A DNA stretch of 13,262 bases from GH45 sp965370965 (GCA_965370965.1 CBDUWQ010000100.1:1-13262); one strand, 5' to 3'. Numbered from the stretch's first letter, positions 6,701-13,262 are shown. A program made the numbers and translations. Notes: generated by a model not told the origin, from the sequence alone.

Positions 6701-8698
6701 CCTGTAAATATAAAAGCAACAGCAAGCAACGATAGCGTAACTATAACCTGGAATTACCCTGTGGTTGACACAATTATTAATGAAGGTTTTGAAGGTACTT
6801 GGCCACCTGCCAACTGGCTAATAAAACATTCAACAACTATTGACGGAACACTTGCCGACCCCACAGGAGCCAAATGGTTTCATTGCGATGAAGATTCGTT
6901 TAATAACGGTCCACACCCCGAGTACATTCATTCGGGAACCTATTCGGCAGCAATTAGTTATGACGCCCCTGAATTTAACTGGCTTATTACACCTGAATTT
7001 GATGCAGCCACCGACACAAAATTACAATTCTGGATTTGGTATTATAGTAGTGCATCTGATAAAACCAAGTTTCAGGTTATGGTTTTTGATGCAGGAACAT
7101 GGACAAGCCTACTCAATTATGACGATGAAACAGCAAACAACGAATTTGCAAGCATAATAGAGATAGATTTATCAGCATATGCCACAAAAACAGTTAAACT
7201 GGCTTTTGTATATGAATACAACGATGGATTCCAGCTTATGGTTGACGATATTTTTATTGGCACATCGGTAAATAATTATAAAATTTACAGAAATAGTGAA
7301 TTGGCAACTACAATAACCAATGCAACAGTAAAAGAGTATATAGATACCGGTTTAGATACAGGAAATTACAACTACTACCTTACTGCCGGATATGTAGATC
7401 CTGATGGAGTATCAGACACATCAATACATGCAGTAGTTGATGTATATGGAACGGCTGCATCTCAATTCTCAGCCACTCCAATTACTGGTGTATTTCCATT
7501 AGAGGTTACTTTTACTAATACATCAGAAAATGCCGACTCTTATATTTGGGACTTTGGCGATACTGAGACAAGCACCACCGAAATTCCTGTTCATATCTTT
7601 ACCGATGCAGGGACTTATACAGTAAGCCTAACAGCATCAAATGCTGAAAATTCTGATATAGAAACTAAAACAGACTATATTACCGTAACACTTGATACCG
7701 TAACAGCCGATTTTACTGCAACTCCTACCGAAGGGATATTGCCACTTGAGGTTACTTTTACAAATAGCTCAACAAATGCAACAACTTACAACTGGAACTT
7801 TGGAGATGGTGAAACAAGCTCTGATGAATCGCCGGTTCACACTTATGCAAATACAGGAACTTATACAGTAAGCCTAACAGCATCAAATGCTGATTATTCT
7901 GATACTGAGACTAAAACAGATTTTATTACTGTAATACCTGAAACTGTAACAGCCGGTTATACCGCAACTCCTATTGAAGGTGTAATGCCTTTAGAAGTTA
8001 CTTTTACAAATACATCAGAAAATGCAATAACTTACAACTGGGACTTTGGCGATGGCGAAACAAGCTCTGAAGAGTCGCCGGTTCATACCTATGCTAATGC
8101 AGGTAATTACACAGTAAAATTAATAGCACTTAACAACGGTAATAACGACACCCTGATAAAAGCAAACTATATTACTGTTAATTTGCCTGCCCCGGTTGCC
8201 AACTTTAGTGCAGTACCAACATCGGGCGACCAACCACTATCCGTTGCTTTTACCGATGAGTCGGAAAATGCCGAAACATGGTCGTGGAATTTTGATGATG
8301 GAGGAACCAGTATTGAACAAAACCCATCACATACTTTCTCAAATGGAACGTATTCAATTACATTATTGATTACAAACCCATCGGGCAATAATTCAATAAC
8401 TAAAGATAATTTAATTGTGGTTGGACCAAACAGTCTGCCCGAAAATTATAAGGATAGATTAAAGGTATATCCAAATCCGGTTACCGATGTATTGTCGATA
8501 GAACTTTTAAATGAGGAACATAAACAGGTTACTTTAGAACTTTTTGATACTAACGGCAAACTGATAAAAAGGTTTGAACCAAGTGTTAATGAAGCAATTA
8601 ATAAGCAAATTAATATGAGTTATTTAGAAGCCGGCAATTACGTTTTGCGGATAAAAATTGATACCGATGTACTGATGCTAAATATTATAAAAGAGTAA
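3767..8698 (+). CDS. T9SS-exported multidomain protein: Asp-box propeller, PKD domains, sorting domain
   Basis: I start this protein (1,643 residues) at the ATG at 3767, because its signal peptide then begins MKKLLL with likely cleavage after FS18. An in-frame ATG at 3755 would add only MFLI. Residues 72-84 hold a KQFKRWEWFWE block typical of the N-termini of such proteins. Residues ~111-796 form a beta-propeller region with ten Asp-box-like motifs (KTTNGGSTW type) at 156, 221, 267, 318, 367, 428, 481, 609, 652 and 701, ending ATYGRGLW (785-792), as in VPS10/sortilin-like proteins. Then come PKD domains at 804-885 and 890-971, a jelly-roll (cleaved-adhesin/MAM-like) domain at ~999-1166 between two Fn3 halves, and four PKD domains at 1230-1308, 1312-1390, 1394-1472 and 1476-1553. 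The type A T9SS sorting domain (VYPNP onward) occupies 1561-1643. I see no catalytic motif, so adhesion or glycan/protein binding at the cell surface is the likely role. Confidence 0.92.
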   Translation: MKKLLLSVLILLPVFIFSQEWTKNLPKEKLKNNELTFFEIQKAFNDYYQPLGVVDGKREVNGKLEKVPNWKQFKRWEWFWESRVNPQTGKIADNENLDVLMNLQKSSKNSGGNWTSMGPSTSTSGYAGIGRINCIAFHPSDNNTFWVGAPSGGLWKTTNGGSTWTVLTDNNTVLGVSDIAIPSDYATSKTIYIATGDKNGGSMWSLGGGGFSDNSSIGVLKSTNDGATWSATGLTYNVSDKERIGRLLIHPSNDDILLATTSDGIKKTINGGTDWSTVYTYTRQYYSELIIDMEFKPGDPTVIYASTKEYGYAPKILKSTNTGGTWSTIKTFATSDNRVEIAVTGNDALYIYAIVAKTNSGLSGIFKSTNGGTDFTQLVDGDDTDKAFLGYYSDGSGGNSGQGNYDLCIAASPTDKNMVLIGGVNNWKTTDGGTNWNICNMWTSGSSYNMSGAPVVHADKHTLNYRSDGTLFEGNDGGIYKTTNNGSSWTDLSDGLIISQIYRLGVSQTDSNIVINGLQDNGSKMINGTTWSDVTGGDGMECLIDYTDKNIQYSTYVKGKIYRTINMWGDYTTISDSISDTEKGAWVTPYIIDKNDNSTLYVGYADVWKTTNKGDGFTKISTMNSSDKLRSMAIAPSNSNYLYVADFAHIWKSTNGGSGWTDITGTLPVANNNITYIAVKHNDPLTLWVTMGGYNTQKVYESTNGGAAWTSISTGLPSLPVMSIVQNKQETAEVQLYAGTDRGVYVKNGSNDWVLFSQGLPNVVVTELDIYYDETIPSKSKLRVATYGRGLWQSNLFSEATNAPDAGFTASSVSIQIGESVTFTDTSLNDPTSWTWTFEGGTPASSTEKNPVVTYSTAGAYDVTLIATNAIGNDTETKTEYITVNPAITPIAGFKANNTNVFTGQAVQFTDTSQNAPTSWAWTFTGGTPASSPIKNPTVAYNTAGTYDVELTATNSAGSNTKIKAGYITVEEIQVFPTPVNIKATASNDSVTITWNYPVVDTIINEGFEGTWPPANWLIKHSTTIDGTLADPTGAKWFHCDEDSFNNGPHPEYIHSGTYSAAISYDAPEFNWLITPEFDAATDTKLQFWIWYYSSASDKTKFQVMVFDAGTWTSLLNYDDETANNEFASIIEIDLSAYATKTVKLAFVYEYNDGFQLMVDDIFIGTSVNNYKIYRNSELATTITNATVKEYIDTGLDTGNYNYYLTAGYVDPDGVSDTSIHAVVDVYGTAASQFSATPITGVFPLEVTFTNTSENADSYIWDFGDTETSTTEIPVHIFTDAGTYTVSLTASNAENSDIETKTDYITVTLDTVTADFTATPTEGILPLEVTFTNSSTNATTYNWNFGDGETSSDESPVHTYANTGTYTVSLTASNADYSDTETKTDFITVIPETVTAGYTATPIEGVMPLEVTFTNTSENAITYNWDFGDGETSSEESPVHTYANAGNYTVKLIALNNGNNDTLIKANYITVNLPAPVANFSAVPTSGDQPLSVAFTDESENAETWSWNFDDGGTSIEQNPSHTFSNGTYSITLLITNPSGNNSITKDNLIVVGPNSLPENYKDRLKVYPNPVTDVLSIELLNEEHKQVTLELFDTNGKLIKRFEPSVNEAINKQINMSYLEAGNYVLRIKIDTDVLMLNIIKE
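7613..7893 (+). repeat. 246-bp-period direct repeats within the PKD array
   Basis: A 35-bp stretch at 7613-7647 recurs without change at 7859-7893, exactly 246 bp (82 codons) later, at the same place in PKD domains 3 and 4. The same period links PKD 4 and 5: GAAACAAGCTCTGA occurs at 7811 and again at 8057. Identity at synonymous sites points to fairly recent tandem duplication of one PKD module rather than selection on the protein alone. Confidence 0.85.
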
Positions 8699-8716
8699 GA
8701 TTAAGCTTAAAACAAT

Positions 8717-8744
8717 AAAAAGCCTCATTATATGGGGCTTTTTT
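8717..8744 (+). terminator. Intrinsic terminator of the T9SS protein gene
   Basis: A hairpin with arms AGCCTC (8721-8726) and GGGGCT (8734-8739, one G-T pair), extended by four A-T pairs, encloses a 7-nt loop and runs into TTTTTT. It begins 19 bp after the stop codon. Confidence 0.88.
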
Positions 8745-8765
8745 AATTGATGACTATTAATGCAA

Positions 8766-8796
8766 GAATATAAAACAAAAGTTATGTTTTATATTC
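8766..8796. repeat. Perfect 12-bp hairpin overlapping the stop codon of the SpoIIE remnant
   Basis: GAATATAAAACA (8766-8777) is exactly complementary to TGTTTTATATTC (8785-8796) across a 7-nt loop. The right arm contains the minus-strand stop codon of the phosphatase remnant (8789-8791). The stem is A-T rich and no long T-run follows, so it would be a weak terminator. It may be a relic of the original gene end. Confidence 0.5.
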
Positions 8797-9017
8797 TAAT
8801 TCCTACGACAATAATATCATCAATTTGTTCAGTTAAACCACGCCACTCCTCAATTTCATTGTTTAAAATTTCTTTTTGATCTTCCATTGATTTGTTCTGT
8901 ATGTCTAGCAACAATTGTTTAAAGCGTTTTGTAGAATATTTTTTGTTTTTTTCTCCTCCAAACTGGCCTAGGAAACCATCAGAAAACAGATATAAGGTAT
9001 CCCCTTTTTGTAATTCT
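8789..9017 (-). pseudogene. C-terminal remnant of a SpoIIE/PP2C-type serine phosphatase
   Basis: On the minus strand an open stretch of about 75 codons reads IELQKGDTLYLFSDGF, then QFGGEKNKK, EEWRG, and ends QIDDIIVVGIRI before a TAA stop. This is the C-terminal signature of the SpoIIE/PP2C phosphatase domain found in Bacteroidota signalling proteins, where GDTLYLFSDG precedes the last acidic DDI metal-binding motif. It has no start codon: two in-frame stops (TAATAA) sit directly before IELQ, and nothing upstream encodes the rest of the catalytic domain or any sensor, TPR or 7TM module. Usual proteins of this type are many hundreds of residues long. A new gene terminator lies within 80 bp upstream. 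I read it as the stump left when most of the gene was deleted. The family call is firm from the motifs, and loss of function is inferred from the truncation. Confidence 0.85.
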
Positions 9018-9090
9018 ATTTATTACGTTTCATAACCAAAAACATATAAATGCTGATAAATCTATCTTCACATGGCAACAAATTTCAATA

Positions 9091-9122
9091 AAAAAAAGCG
9101 AACCAAATAGTTCGCTTTTTTT
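9091..9122 (-). terminator. Strong intrinsic terminator of the DUF3857 operon
   Basis: GCGAAC (9098-9103) pairs with GTTCGC (9110-9115) around a 6-nt loop, and seven flanking A's pair with seven T's to give a 13-bp perfect stem. On the minus strand it begins 5 bp after the stop codon at 9127 and ends in a T-run. Because both sides carry A/T runs it could also stop plus-strand transcription. Confidence 0.92.
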
Positions 9123-9126
9123 GTAT

Positions 9127-10950
9127 TTAATTTTTTCTTTCTTTTAAGGCAATTTCACTATAATTTTTGTTATACCAAAGTAAATAGATATTCCTGAAAT
9201 CAGGGTATTCATCAACAGAAATTATTTTTTTGTTCAGAACCAATTTTTTGTATATTTCTATACTTTCCTTGGTATGATAAAATTTAATTTTTACTTCTCC
9301 AACACTATTTGTTAAGGTAGTATCAATATTTCCTAAAACCATTATATATCCGTTAGGTACTTGCATTTTTAAATCATAAACTTCCTCAATAGGTTCTCCA
9401 ATGTCTATCGGTGATGTTCTTGTTTTTGTTAACAAATCGAAATGCTTATAACTAAAACCTAAGTTACTTAGTTTAAGATTCAAAAAATTATAGGCTTCTT
9501 GTTTTTTTGCTGCTTCTTTCATTTCAAAATCAAAACTTATTTTTGAAGCATCTGAATCCCAATCTGCAAGTTTGGCTTTATTTACTTTTATTCCGGATAT
9601 TGCCTTCTCGGCAATTGTCTTTGCATTTTTATTGTCTTTAATAAATTCAAAATAAGGATTTATATAACCTGCTAATGTTAAGTCTGCTTTCCCTTTTATA
9701 TTTCCATCGTAAAATAAAGTAAAATTCCCTTTAAGATTTAGCTTATTAATTTTATTGTATTTTTCTTGGTCTATTTCAATAATATTTCCATCAAAATCAA
9801 TCAAAACTGCATTAGTTAATTTGTAGGCAAGGTTATTTTTTGCCTTTAACGATGTGGTAGAAATAATAACAGATTCTTTTTCTAAATCAGCTTTTATGTA
9901 AGTATGATTGGCACTATTTATTTGACCAATATTTTTATCAAAACTTAATTTAGGTATCGCAAAAATAGGTTTTGCCTTTATGTTATAATGATTTAATAGT
10001 GCAGCTAAAAATAAGGTTTTCTCAATATCTGTAGCACCATTTGTTTTCCAAATATCAGCAAAACTTCTTGTTTGGTATCCTGTATGCTGTACCGGAATAC
10101 GAAATCTATTAGCTTCGTTTACCATCATCTTTTGCAAAGCAAAAAGTTTTCCAAAATCAGTTTTTGCATCTTTTATTTTATCATCAACTTTCATTATTAT
10201 AATATCAGGAATTTTATTTTCAGTAGTTATTGTTTTTAAAGCTTCGGCAATGGTAGCTGTGTTGAATATTAACCGTGGTAATGTTTCATTGTAATGTGGT
10301 TTATTTCTATCAAAACTATGTTGTTTTAGCTGTTCAAAGTTCCAAACATATGTAATAATTCCCTTTTTTGTAACCACTTTTGGTTCAATGTCTGAGTTTA
10401 ATAACTTATAATTCAACACTTTTCCTACAGGAATTTTTACAATAATTTTCATTTTCTGGATGGGGGATTTTTCAGCCAACAAAATATTATCACTTAAAAA
10501 TGGAAGGTAGTCTTTTGTCGATTTTACTTCATAATCAAAACTAACCACACAGCCCAACTCTAAACCGGTATGGGTTACTACCATTTCGCGTAAATGATTA
10601 AACGCAGGAACTCCGGCAGCAAAGCGGGGTAAGACTTCGTTGTAAGCATTGTCGGGCGACGAAACTTTTGCTCCATCTGCTTGCATAGTAACCGATTCAT
10701 TAATTTTCAATTTCTGCTTTTCCGGATTATATACAATAAACGATTCTCCGTAAGCACGATTAAAGGCAAAATGGGTTAAATACTTTAATTGGTGCTTGTA
10801 CTGATAATTTACAGAACCATCTTCATTTAGTTCATAAATTTTAGTAATCGATTTGTAAACAGCATCGGTATCCGGATCGGGTAATTCTGTTTGGCAGGCT
10901 GATATAATTATGGCTACCAAAAATATGTAAAGTAAATGTAGTTTTTTCAT
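9127..10950 (-). CDS. DUF3857 lipoprotein with degenerate transglutaminase-like domain
   Basis: This 607-residue protein starts with a lipoprotein signal peptide whose lipobox IISAC places the lipidated Cys at residue 19, so it is anchored in a membrane facing the periplasm or surface. Residues ~35-210 match the DUF3857 beta domain, including the PAFNHLREMVVTHTGLELG block at about 115-133. Residues ~260-365 align with a transglutaminase core, but where the active paralogue next door has RCGVCKDKA this protein has TNGATDIEK (303-311), without Cys. A His is kept at 349 (ANHTY), but the following Asp of the LDPT motif is replaced within VIISTTS (361-367). It should therefore lack peptidase or transglutaminase activity. 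Residues ~410-607 are a beta-rich C-terminal part. It lies 84 bp downstream of the active-looking gene with no T-tailed terminator between them, which suggests co-transcription. A binding, scaffolding or regulatory role is inference. Confidence 0.8.
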   Translation of the reverse strand: MKKLHLLYIFLVAIIISACQTELPDPDTDAVYKSITKIYELNEDGSVNYQYKHQLKYLTHFAFNRAYGESFIVYNPEKQKLKINESVTMQADGAKVSSPDNAYNEVLPRFAAGVPAFNHLREMVVTHTGLELGCVVSFDYEVKSTKDYLPFLSDNILLAEKSPIQKMKIIVKIPVGKVLNYKLLNSDIEPKVVTKKGIITYVWNFEQLKQHSFDRNKPHYNETLPRLIFNTATIAEALKTITTENKIPDIIIMKVDDKIKDAKTDFGKLFALQKMMVNEANRFRIPVQHTGYQTRSFADIWKTNGATDIEKTLFLAALLNHYNIKAKPIFAIPKLSFDKNIGQINSANHTYIKADLEKESVIISTTSLKAKNNLAYKLTNAVLIDFDGNIIEIDQEKYNKINKLNLKGNFTLFYDGNIKGKADLTLAGYINPYFEFIKDNKNAKTIAEKAISGIKVNKAKLADWDSDASKISFDFEMKEAAKKQEAYNFLNLKLSNLGFSYKHFDLLTKTRTSPIDIGEPIEEVYDLKMQVPNGYIMVLGNIDTTLTNSVGEVKIKFYHTKESIEIYKKLVLNKKIISVDEYPDFRNIYLLWYNKNYSEIALKERKN

Positions 10951-11019
10951 CTGTTTGTTTTTTTTAGTATTACAATTTAATCATAACCTTAAACGAAGGT
11001 ATATCTTAATTAATACGGT

Positions 11020-11034
11020 GCCCTTCGTAAGGGC
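11020..11034 (-). repeat. Tight hairpin at the 3' edge of the upstream DUF3857 gene
   Basis: GCCCTT (11020-11025) and AAGGGC (11029-11034) form a 6-bp GC-rich stem with a 3-nt loop, directly abutting the stop codon at 11035-11037 on the minus strand. No T-run follows, so it is not a canonical terminator. It could stabilise the 3' end of the first cistron or reduce expression of the second gene. Confidence 0.5.
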
Positions 11035-12978
11035 TTATCTTGATAAGATTATTTTTTCGTTGGCAAATTTATTTTGAGCTTCAACAACAGTTTTATAGTT
11101 CTCCCACTCTTTTGCTTCTAAAACTCGTTTTTTAATTTTAATGTTCTCATTCAAAATCAATTTGTTGTCAATAATTTCATAACCGCCCTCAAAAGAGGCT
11201 GCCGTTCCATCCAAAGTATCGTTTTCAGGAATGTAAACTTTTTTGGTAAATTCGGGCAGTAAAATGCTTTCTTCTAATTTAACATCTCTGCTACAACGAC
11301 CTCTAAAGCCATATTTACGTTCATCTAAATCTGTTGAAAAATACAAATGTGCTTGTGCTATCTTAAAAATATTTGAAGCCACAATAGGTGTAAATATGAT
11401 TTCATCCTTAGTTACAATGGCAAAATCAGGAATACGGTATTTGAATTCAATATGAATAGCTTCGTTAAAATAATTGTACGGATCATTAAAACTACTTTCA
11501 ATGATTTCAATATTTTCTGCTAATTTTCTCAGTTCTTTTTCAAAGATTATTTTCCAGTTAGCCTTCCAATTCCGGGTAAACATACCACGAATAGCAGCAT
11601 CTGATTGCCCATCAGCATCAATGGTAATACTACCTTCTAGTGTCCCATTTTCAAGAATTTTTGAGGTTCCAATAATGCTTAACGGATGATTTTCAGGAGG
11701 TGAAATGGGAGTAATCATTAAGTCAGCCCCTTCGGGAATTCCCATTAAATAATTCTGCTGCTGTTCTAAACTGCTCCAATCTTCTCGTACAAAAGGAATC
11801 CATGTTGGATCTAATAATTTATAATCTCCGTTTGATAGTTTTACAATAGAAACACTATGATTAAACTGATCGGCAGGAATATCTTCAATTCTGGAGCCAG
11901 CCATTGTCATAGCAGGATATGACTCAAAACCAGCAGCCCGAAGCATTGCAACTACCATTCCGGCTTTATCTTTACAAACTCCACAACGATCTGAAAAAGT
12001 CATATCTCCTTTATGAAGTGTGTATCCTTCACCTTCTCCCATTGATAATCCGGAATAACGAATATTGTCAGCAACCCAGTGGTTTAATCGAGATATGCTA
12101 TCCATTTCATCTTTAGCATCTACTAAAATTTCGGCTACTTTTTTGTCAATTTCAGGGATCGATTCAAAACTTCCAAAATCCTCATTTACACCATAAAACC
12201 ACAACGATTTTGCTTCCCAGTTGGGGCTTGTAGTTAATAATAACTTAGGCGCAATATCTGATAAGCCCACCATTCTTGGTTCACGTTTTATGGGCATCAT
12301 ATTTTTTTTAGTAAATAAATAGCGTGTTTTTTCTTCTCCTTTATTAATTTTTACTTCAGCCTCGCCATGGAAAAACTTGTATTGCAAAGTTTTGGAATTG
12401 GGAACATTGGTAATGTAAACTTTTTCTAAAACCGGTTCATGATACCAAAATTCTATAATATCATAAAAATGCCCACGCATGGGTGGTATATAACGATCAT
12501 CATTATTTTCGGAAGCGAGAAGTGCATATGTAAAGCCTTTTTTAAACATTTTAATTTCAATGGCATCACCCGGTTCCAGTCGGCCAATATCAACCATTTG
12601 TTTGCGTGCCCCCCAATAAATCATTCGTGCAGGAGCCGGGTAATCCTTAACAAGACTCACATCAAGAGATTCTACCTCACCTGTATGACGATAAATCTTT
12701 ACCTCTTTAATTTCGATATATGCTGAAAGAGGGTCGTAATCGAAACTGATATGATTCAGTTCTTTGGCTCCTTTCTGATTGATTACCTTGTACATTTTAT
12801 GAATGGTGCTGTAGCTCAATCCTGTTTCTTTTACTTCAACTTGAGTGCTATCAAAAACAATAATGTAGTTGGCATTGGGATACGTTTTTGCATCACCTGC
12901 TTTTTTTATCAAGGTAGTATAATTGCTATATGAGGTCAAAGCGATGCTGCATAAAGCAATTAGTAATAATTTTTTCAT
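11035..12978 (-). CDS. DUF3857 and transglutaminase-like protein, catalytic triad intact, exported
   Basis: This 647-residue protein has a Sec-type signal peptide (about 1-19) without a lipobox, so it is probably periplasmic or secreted. Residues ~50-230 form the DUF3857 domain. Residues ~290-395 form a transglutaminase/cysteine-protease core with the nucleophile C335 in RCGVCKDKAGMVVAML, the His at 374 in QFNHSVSIV and the Asp at 390 in KLLDPTW. All three triad members are present, so it may be an active amidohydrolase or crosslinking enzyme. A further ~240 residues of beta-rich sequence follow, including a second Cys-containing RCSRD motif at 561-565. It is the first gene of a two-gene unit with the inactive lipoprotein paralogue. 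The start codon gives a complete signal peptide, and no Shine-Dalgarno sequence is seen. The domain assignment is strong, but the substrate is not predictable. Confidence 0.88.
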   Translation of the reverse strand: MKKLLLIALCSIALTSYSNYTTLIKKAGDAKTYPNANYIIVFDSTQVEVKETGLSYSTIHKMYKVINQKGAKELNHISFDYDPLSAYIEIKEVKIYRHTGEVESLDVSLVKDYPAPARMIYWGARKQMVDIGRLEPGDAIEIKMFKKGFTYALLASENNDDRYIPPMRGHFYDIIEFWYHEPVLEKVYITNVPNSKTLQYKFFHGEAEVKINKGEEKTRYLFTKKNMMPIKREPRMVGLSDIAPKLLLTTSPNWEAKSLWFYGVNEDFGSFESIPEIDKKVAEILVDAKDEMDSISRLNHWVADNIRYSGLSMGEGEGYTLHKGDMTFSDRCGVCKDKAGMVVAMLRAAGFESYPAMTMAGSRIEDIPADQFNHSVSIVKLSNGDYKLLDPTWIPFVREDWSSLEQQQNYLMGIPEGADLMITPISPPENHPLSIIGTSKILENGTLEGSITIDADGQSDAAIRGMFTRNWKANWKIIFEKELRKLAENIEIIESSFNDPYNYFNEAIHIEFKYRIPDFAIVTKDEIIFTPIVASNIFKIAQAHLYFSTDLDERKYGFRGRCSRDVKLEESILLPEFTKKVYIPENDTLDGTAASFEGGYEIIDNKLILNENIKIKKRVLEAKEWENYKTVVEAQNKFANEKIILSR

Positions 12979-13044
12979 AGTCAGTTAATTTATTTTTTGA
13001 TTTTCAATTTAAGCATAATATAATTAAAATAAAATATTTTTGAT

Positions 13045-13061
13045 TATGTTATGATAACATA
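13045..13061. promoter_or_regulatory. 17-bp palindromic operator-like site upstream of the DUF3857 operon
   Basis: TATGTTAT-G-ATAACATA is a perfect inverted repeat of two 8-bp arms with one central base. It lies 66 bp upstream of the start codon at 12978 and just downstream of the candidate promoter, a position from which a bound dimeric repressor could block transcription. The regulator is not identifiable here. Confidence 0.5.
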
Positions 13062-13084
13062 TAAAAGTAATACCATTTTAAAAT

Positions 13085-13115
13085 CAAAATTACTGGTATA
13101 ATGCCGATGTAGAAA
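13085..13115 (-). promoter_or_regulatory. Candidate Bacteroidota promoter of the DUF3857 operon
   Basis: On the minus strand TTTC (13112-13115) is followed after exactly 19 bases by TAATTTTG (13085-13092). This matches the Bacteroidota consensus TTTG-N19-TAnnTTTG with one mismatch in the -33 box. Transcription would begin near 13078, giving a leader of about 100 bases that contains the palindrome at 13045-13061. Confidence 0.55.
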
Positions 13116-13127
13116 CAATGTTGATAT

Positions 13128-13262
13128 ATGAATGCTAATGAAATATATCGGGAAATTTGCTTCACAATCGGTATGATTCATGAACACAAATAAAATATTA
13201 CCTAAAAATCTAAAATGGAATCATTATGAAGTTTCGTAGTGTGTATTAATGCTGCAAAGCGC
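13128..13262 (+). pseudogene. Possible decayed GxxExxY-family gene, cut by the window end
   Basis: An ATG at 13128 opens MNANEIYREICFTIGMIHEH and then hits a stop at 13191. This resembles the N-terminus of GxxExxY proteins (PD-(D/E)XK-like superfamily), which begin roughly NENEI...IH..LGPGLLESVYE. In another frame near 13238-13261 the codons read SVY-stop-CC-K-A, similar to the SVYEECLA segment that follows in that family. About 56 bp separate IH and SVY where roughly 27-30 would be expected, which fits an insertion plus frameshift. The match is short and made by eye, so this is tentative. It overlaps the candidate promoter region of the leftward operon only at its upstream edge. Confidence 0.3.

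Larger units (their letters stand above)
8699..9126. other. Convergent intergenic region between T9SS gene and DUF3857 operon
   Basis: This 428-bp region between two convergent transcription units contains the T9SS gene terminator, a perfect AT-rich hairpin (8766-8796), a decayed SpoIIE phosphatase C-terminus (8789-9017), about 70 bp with no recognisable content (9018-9090) and the DUF3857 terminator (9091-9122). No intact gene is present. Confidence 0.8.

Noticed and set aside
6840..7157. 105-codon plus-strand frame within the jelly-roll region
   Set aside because: It is an alternate frame of the large secreted protein, whose own frame encodes clear domains here; its composition is not protein-like.
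7454..8425. Periodic repeats considered as a CRISPR-like or satellite array
   Set aside because: The repeats are in frame, 82 codons long and encode PKD domains; there are no short palindromic repeats with unique spacers.

Overview
The window looks like a chromosomal piece from a member of the Bacteroidota, probably a Bacteroidales/Marinilabiliales or flavobacterial-type organism. The evidence is AT-rich intergenic DNA, start codons without Shine-Dalgarno sequences, a TTTG/TAnnTTTG-like promoter, a type IX secretion (T9SS) C-terminal sorting domain with PKD repeats, an LDH-like malate dehydrogenase, and the C-terminal remnant of a SpoIIE-type phosphatase of the kind common in marine Bacteroidota. 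I cannot fix the genus from this sequence.

Layout. Positions 144-3519 hold three leftward genes: a small retropepsin-like aspartic protease, malate dehydrogenase (mdh) with a clear intrinsic terminator, and a secreted C69-family dipeptidase. A 235-bp divergent intergenic region separates these from one very large rightward gene (3767-8698). That gene encodes a secreted protein with a signal peptide, an Asp-box beta-propeller region, two PKD domains, a jelly-roll domain apparently inserted in an Fn3 domain, four more PKD domains and a T9SS sorting domain. It ends in an intrinsic terminator. Positions 8789-9017 carry a decayed leftward SpoIIE phosphatase C-terminus. Positions 9127-12978 hold a leftward pair of DUF3857/transglutaminase-like genes. 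The upstream gene keeps a Cys-His-Asp triad, while the downstream lipoprotein has lost the Cys and Asp. The pair has a candidate promoter and operator upstream and a strong terminator downstream. The last ~135 bp may be a second decayed gene, of the GxxExxY family.

How the genes relate. Only the two DUF3857 genes look like a functional unit: an apparently active periplasmic transglutaminase/protease-fold protein and an apparently inactive membrane-anchored paralogue, transcribed together. The dipeptidase and the T9SS protein are both exported and diverge from a shared intergenic region, but nothing shows a common pathway. mdh is a core TCA-cycle gene. I found no RNA gene, CRISPR array, intact mobile element or recognisable defence system. 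The most distinctive content is the active/inactive DUF3857 pair and the two gene remnants.
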